Part shown: positions 63,330 through 64,000 of the stretch, piece by piece | Position numbering within the stretch: position 1 is the first letter of the stretch | Layout: each line of letters begins with the position of its first letter | NCBI GenBank assembly: GCA_963837445.1 | Contig: CAWINK010000016.1 | Location: 1 to 64,000 of the forward strand | DNA from: JACVRW01 sp963837445 | Lineage (GTDB): Bacteria; Actinomycetota; Thermoleophilia; Solirubrobacterales; Thermoleophilaceae | Reading direction: 5' to 3' | Length of the DNA stretch: 64,000 nt | Position numbers and translations under genes: made by a program | Notes under the pieces: generated by a model | Database searches by the model: none | Told to the model about the DNA's origin: nothing | The model's input: the letters and a program-made list of their open reading frames with translations, nothing else

Positions 63330-63504
63330 CATGAGGCCCGCGCAGCGAGACCCTATGTCACGCGTGCGGCAACTATTGGTAGGCCGCTGTTGAGTTTGGT
63401 CAGAGCGATGGTTCTTCACGGCACTAAGTTCGTGAGTTTGTGTTCCGTTTAACTGGTTTTCGCATAGTCAGCGGTAGGGTTCGACTCCCAAATCCGGCGT
63501 ACAG
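63330..63504 (+). other. Intergenic region after the eCIS operon with a tRNA-T-arm-like remnant
   Basis: No ORF of note. Just after the operon a 6-bp inverted repeat TGACAT/ATGTCA (63327-63332 and 63355-63360) could be a weak terminator. At about 63470-63500, GTAGGGTTCGACTCCC looks like the T-arm of a tRNA, followed by ATCCGGCG, but no matching D-arm, anticodon arm or 5' acceptor strand is found upstream. It may be a tRNA remnant or attachment-site scar. Confidence 0.3.
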
Positions 63505-63539
63505 GAAGGCGAGGCTCAGGTCTCGCCTTCCGCTTTTTG
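63505..63539 (+). terminator. Strong intrinsic terminator
   Basis: Perfect 10-bp stem GGAAGGCGAG (63505-63514) / CTCGCCTTCC (63523-63532), 8-nt loop, then GC and five T (63535-63539). Directed to the plus strand, so it can end transcription from the eCIS operon or from the tRNA-like element just before it. Confidence 0.85.
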
Positions 63540-63549
63540 CGGGCCCCTC

Positions 63550-63924
63550 CTAGGCGCCGAAGCGGAACTTCAGCATCCGCTCGCCGGACGCGAAGCAGCG
63601 CATCAGCCAGTGCTCGTCGCCGAGGCGGCGGTTGTGACAGCGGAACGAGCCGAAGCTGCAGCGCAGGCCGCTGCGGTTGCAGTCGAAGCGGCCGTTCCAG
63701 AACGCCTTCACCATCCGGCGAGCCTTGGGGCAGCCGATCACGCGCGTCCTGATGTCCTCGACGCCGGCGCCCACGATCGGACCCCTGGTGAAGACCGGCT
63801 CGTCGCCGCCGCCGGCGGTGTGGCCGTAGTTGCCGCATGAGTGGCGGGCCTGGGCCGAGGCAGGGGCCGCGGGCAGGAGAATCAGCAGGGCAGCGGTGGC
63901 AGCCGCTACGCAGACGCTTCGCAT
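63550..63924 (-). CDS. Small secreted Cys-containing protein of unknown function
   Basis: 124 residues from ATG 63924. A Sec signal peptide covers residues 1-24 (MRSVCVAAATAALLILLPAA, cleavage near ASA-Q). The mature part has five Cys (HSCGNYGHT, VIGCPKARR, RFDCNRSGL, LRCSFGS, FRCHNRRLG, and a later MRCF), suggesting disulfides. SFRCHNRRLGDEHWLMRCF near the end resembles small exported actinobacterial proteins annotated only as hypothetical. It converges on the terminator after the eCIS operon. Confidence 0.65.
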   Translation of the reverse strand: MRSVCVAAATAALLILLPAAPASAQARHSCGNYGHTAGGGDEPVFTRGPIVGAGVEDIRTRVIGCPKARRMVKAFWNGRFDCNRSGLRCSFGSFRCHNRRLGDEHWLMRCFASGERMLKFRFGA

Positions 63925-63951
63925 TTGCGCACGATATCGTGGACCCCCGAA

Positions 63952-64000
63952 CGGGGCGTGGCGCAGTCTGGTAGCGCATTCGGCTGGGGGCCGAACGGTC
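63952..64000 (+). tRNA. tRNA-Pro(GGG), 3' part beyond the window
   Basis: 5' part of a tRNA: acceptor strand CGGGGCG, D-arm GCGCAGTCTGGTAGCGC, and anticodon stem TTCGG/CCGAA enclosing loop CTGGGGG with anticodon GGG. The T-arm and 3' acceptor strand lie past the window edge. Confidence 0.88.

Noticed and set aside
63449..63979. 176-residue minus-strand frame overlapping the secreted protein
   Set aside because: It overlaps the signal-peptide gene in another frame, spans the terminator and the tRNA-Pro start and has no coherent protein features.

Overview
The window is very GC-rich and densely packed. GTG and TTG starts are common, stop/start overlaps (ATGA, GTGA, TTGA) are frequent, and several promoters look leaderless. 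Together with coenzyme F420 genes (cofC, cofD, cofE), paired MlaE/YrbE permeases and an LVIVD-repeat protein, this suggests an actinomycete-type chromosome. Thermoleophilia/Solirubrobacterales is my best guess, inferred from gene content only.

Layout. 1-2.3 kb: end of an Mce/Mla-type ABC lipid-importer operon. 2.3-4.7 kb: a minus-strand F420 operon. 4.7-15.8 kb: acyl-CoA catabolism (short-chain dehydrogenase, HMG-CoA lyase, enoyl-CoA hydratase, acyl-CoA carboxylase beta subunit, acetoacetyl-CoA synthetase), two MFS transporters (one frame-broken) and two exported proteins. 15.7-23.0 kb: mixed housekeeping genes with four tRNAs, a LAGLIDADG-like gene beside tRNA-Leu, and two neighbouring candidate lactone hydrolases. 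23.3-25.8 kb: a secreted polymorphic toxin with a NucA/NucB-type nuclease end, followed by a SUKH-type immunity protein. 25.9-32.6 kb: a methyltransferase, a collagen-like protein, two TasA/camelysin-like proteins, an EAL phosphodiesterase and a SipW-type signal peptidase (a probable matrix-fibre locus), then an LmbU-like regulator.

32.8-63.3 kb is the highlight: a one-direction operon encoding an extracellular contractile injection system (eCIS, the Afp/PVC/metamorphosis-associated class). It is headed by glycosyltransferases, then sheath, tube, gp26-like zinc-ribbon protein, DUF4255 cap protein, AAA+ ATPase, a giant DUF4157 effector, an Imm26-like protein, tube-initiator/LysM proteins, a spike split into D-like and V-like proteins, a PAAR-like tip, gp25, two baseplate-J-like proteins, a tail-I-like protein and a DUF6519/beta-helix protein. 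The effector gene combines a DUF4157 domain, a roughly 450-residue helical region, a membrane hairpin, six 25-residue repeats, a HINT autoprocessing domain and a C-terminal GIY-YIG/URI-like nuclease. The following gene supplies a plausible immunity protein. No separate tape-measure gene is visible.

Four genes (near positions 803, 13050, 39435 and 47085) read well only if the frame changes by one base. This may mean assembly errors in GC-rich sequence or real decay, and it affects how the effector should be read. The window ends with a small secreted protein and the 5' part of tRNA-Pro(GGG).
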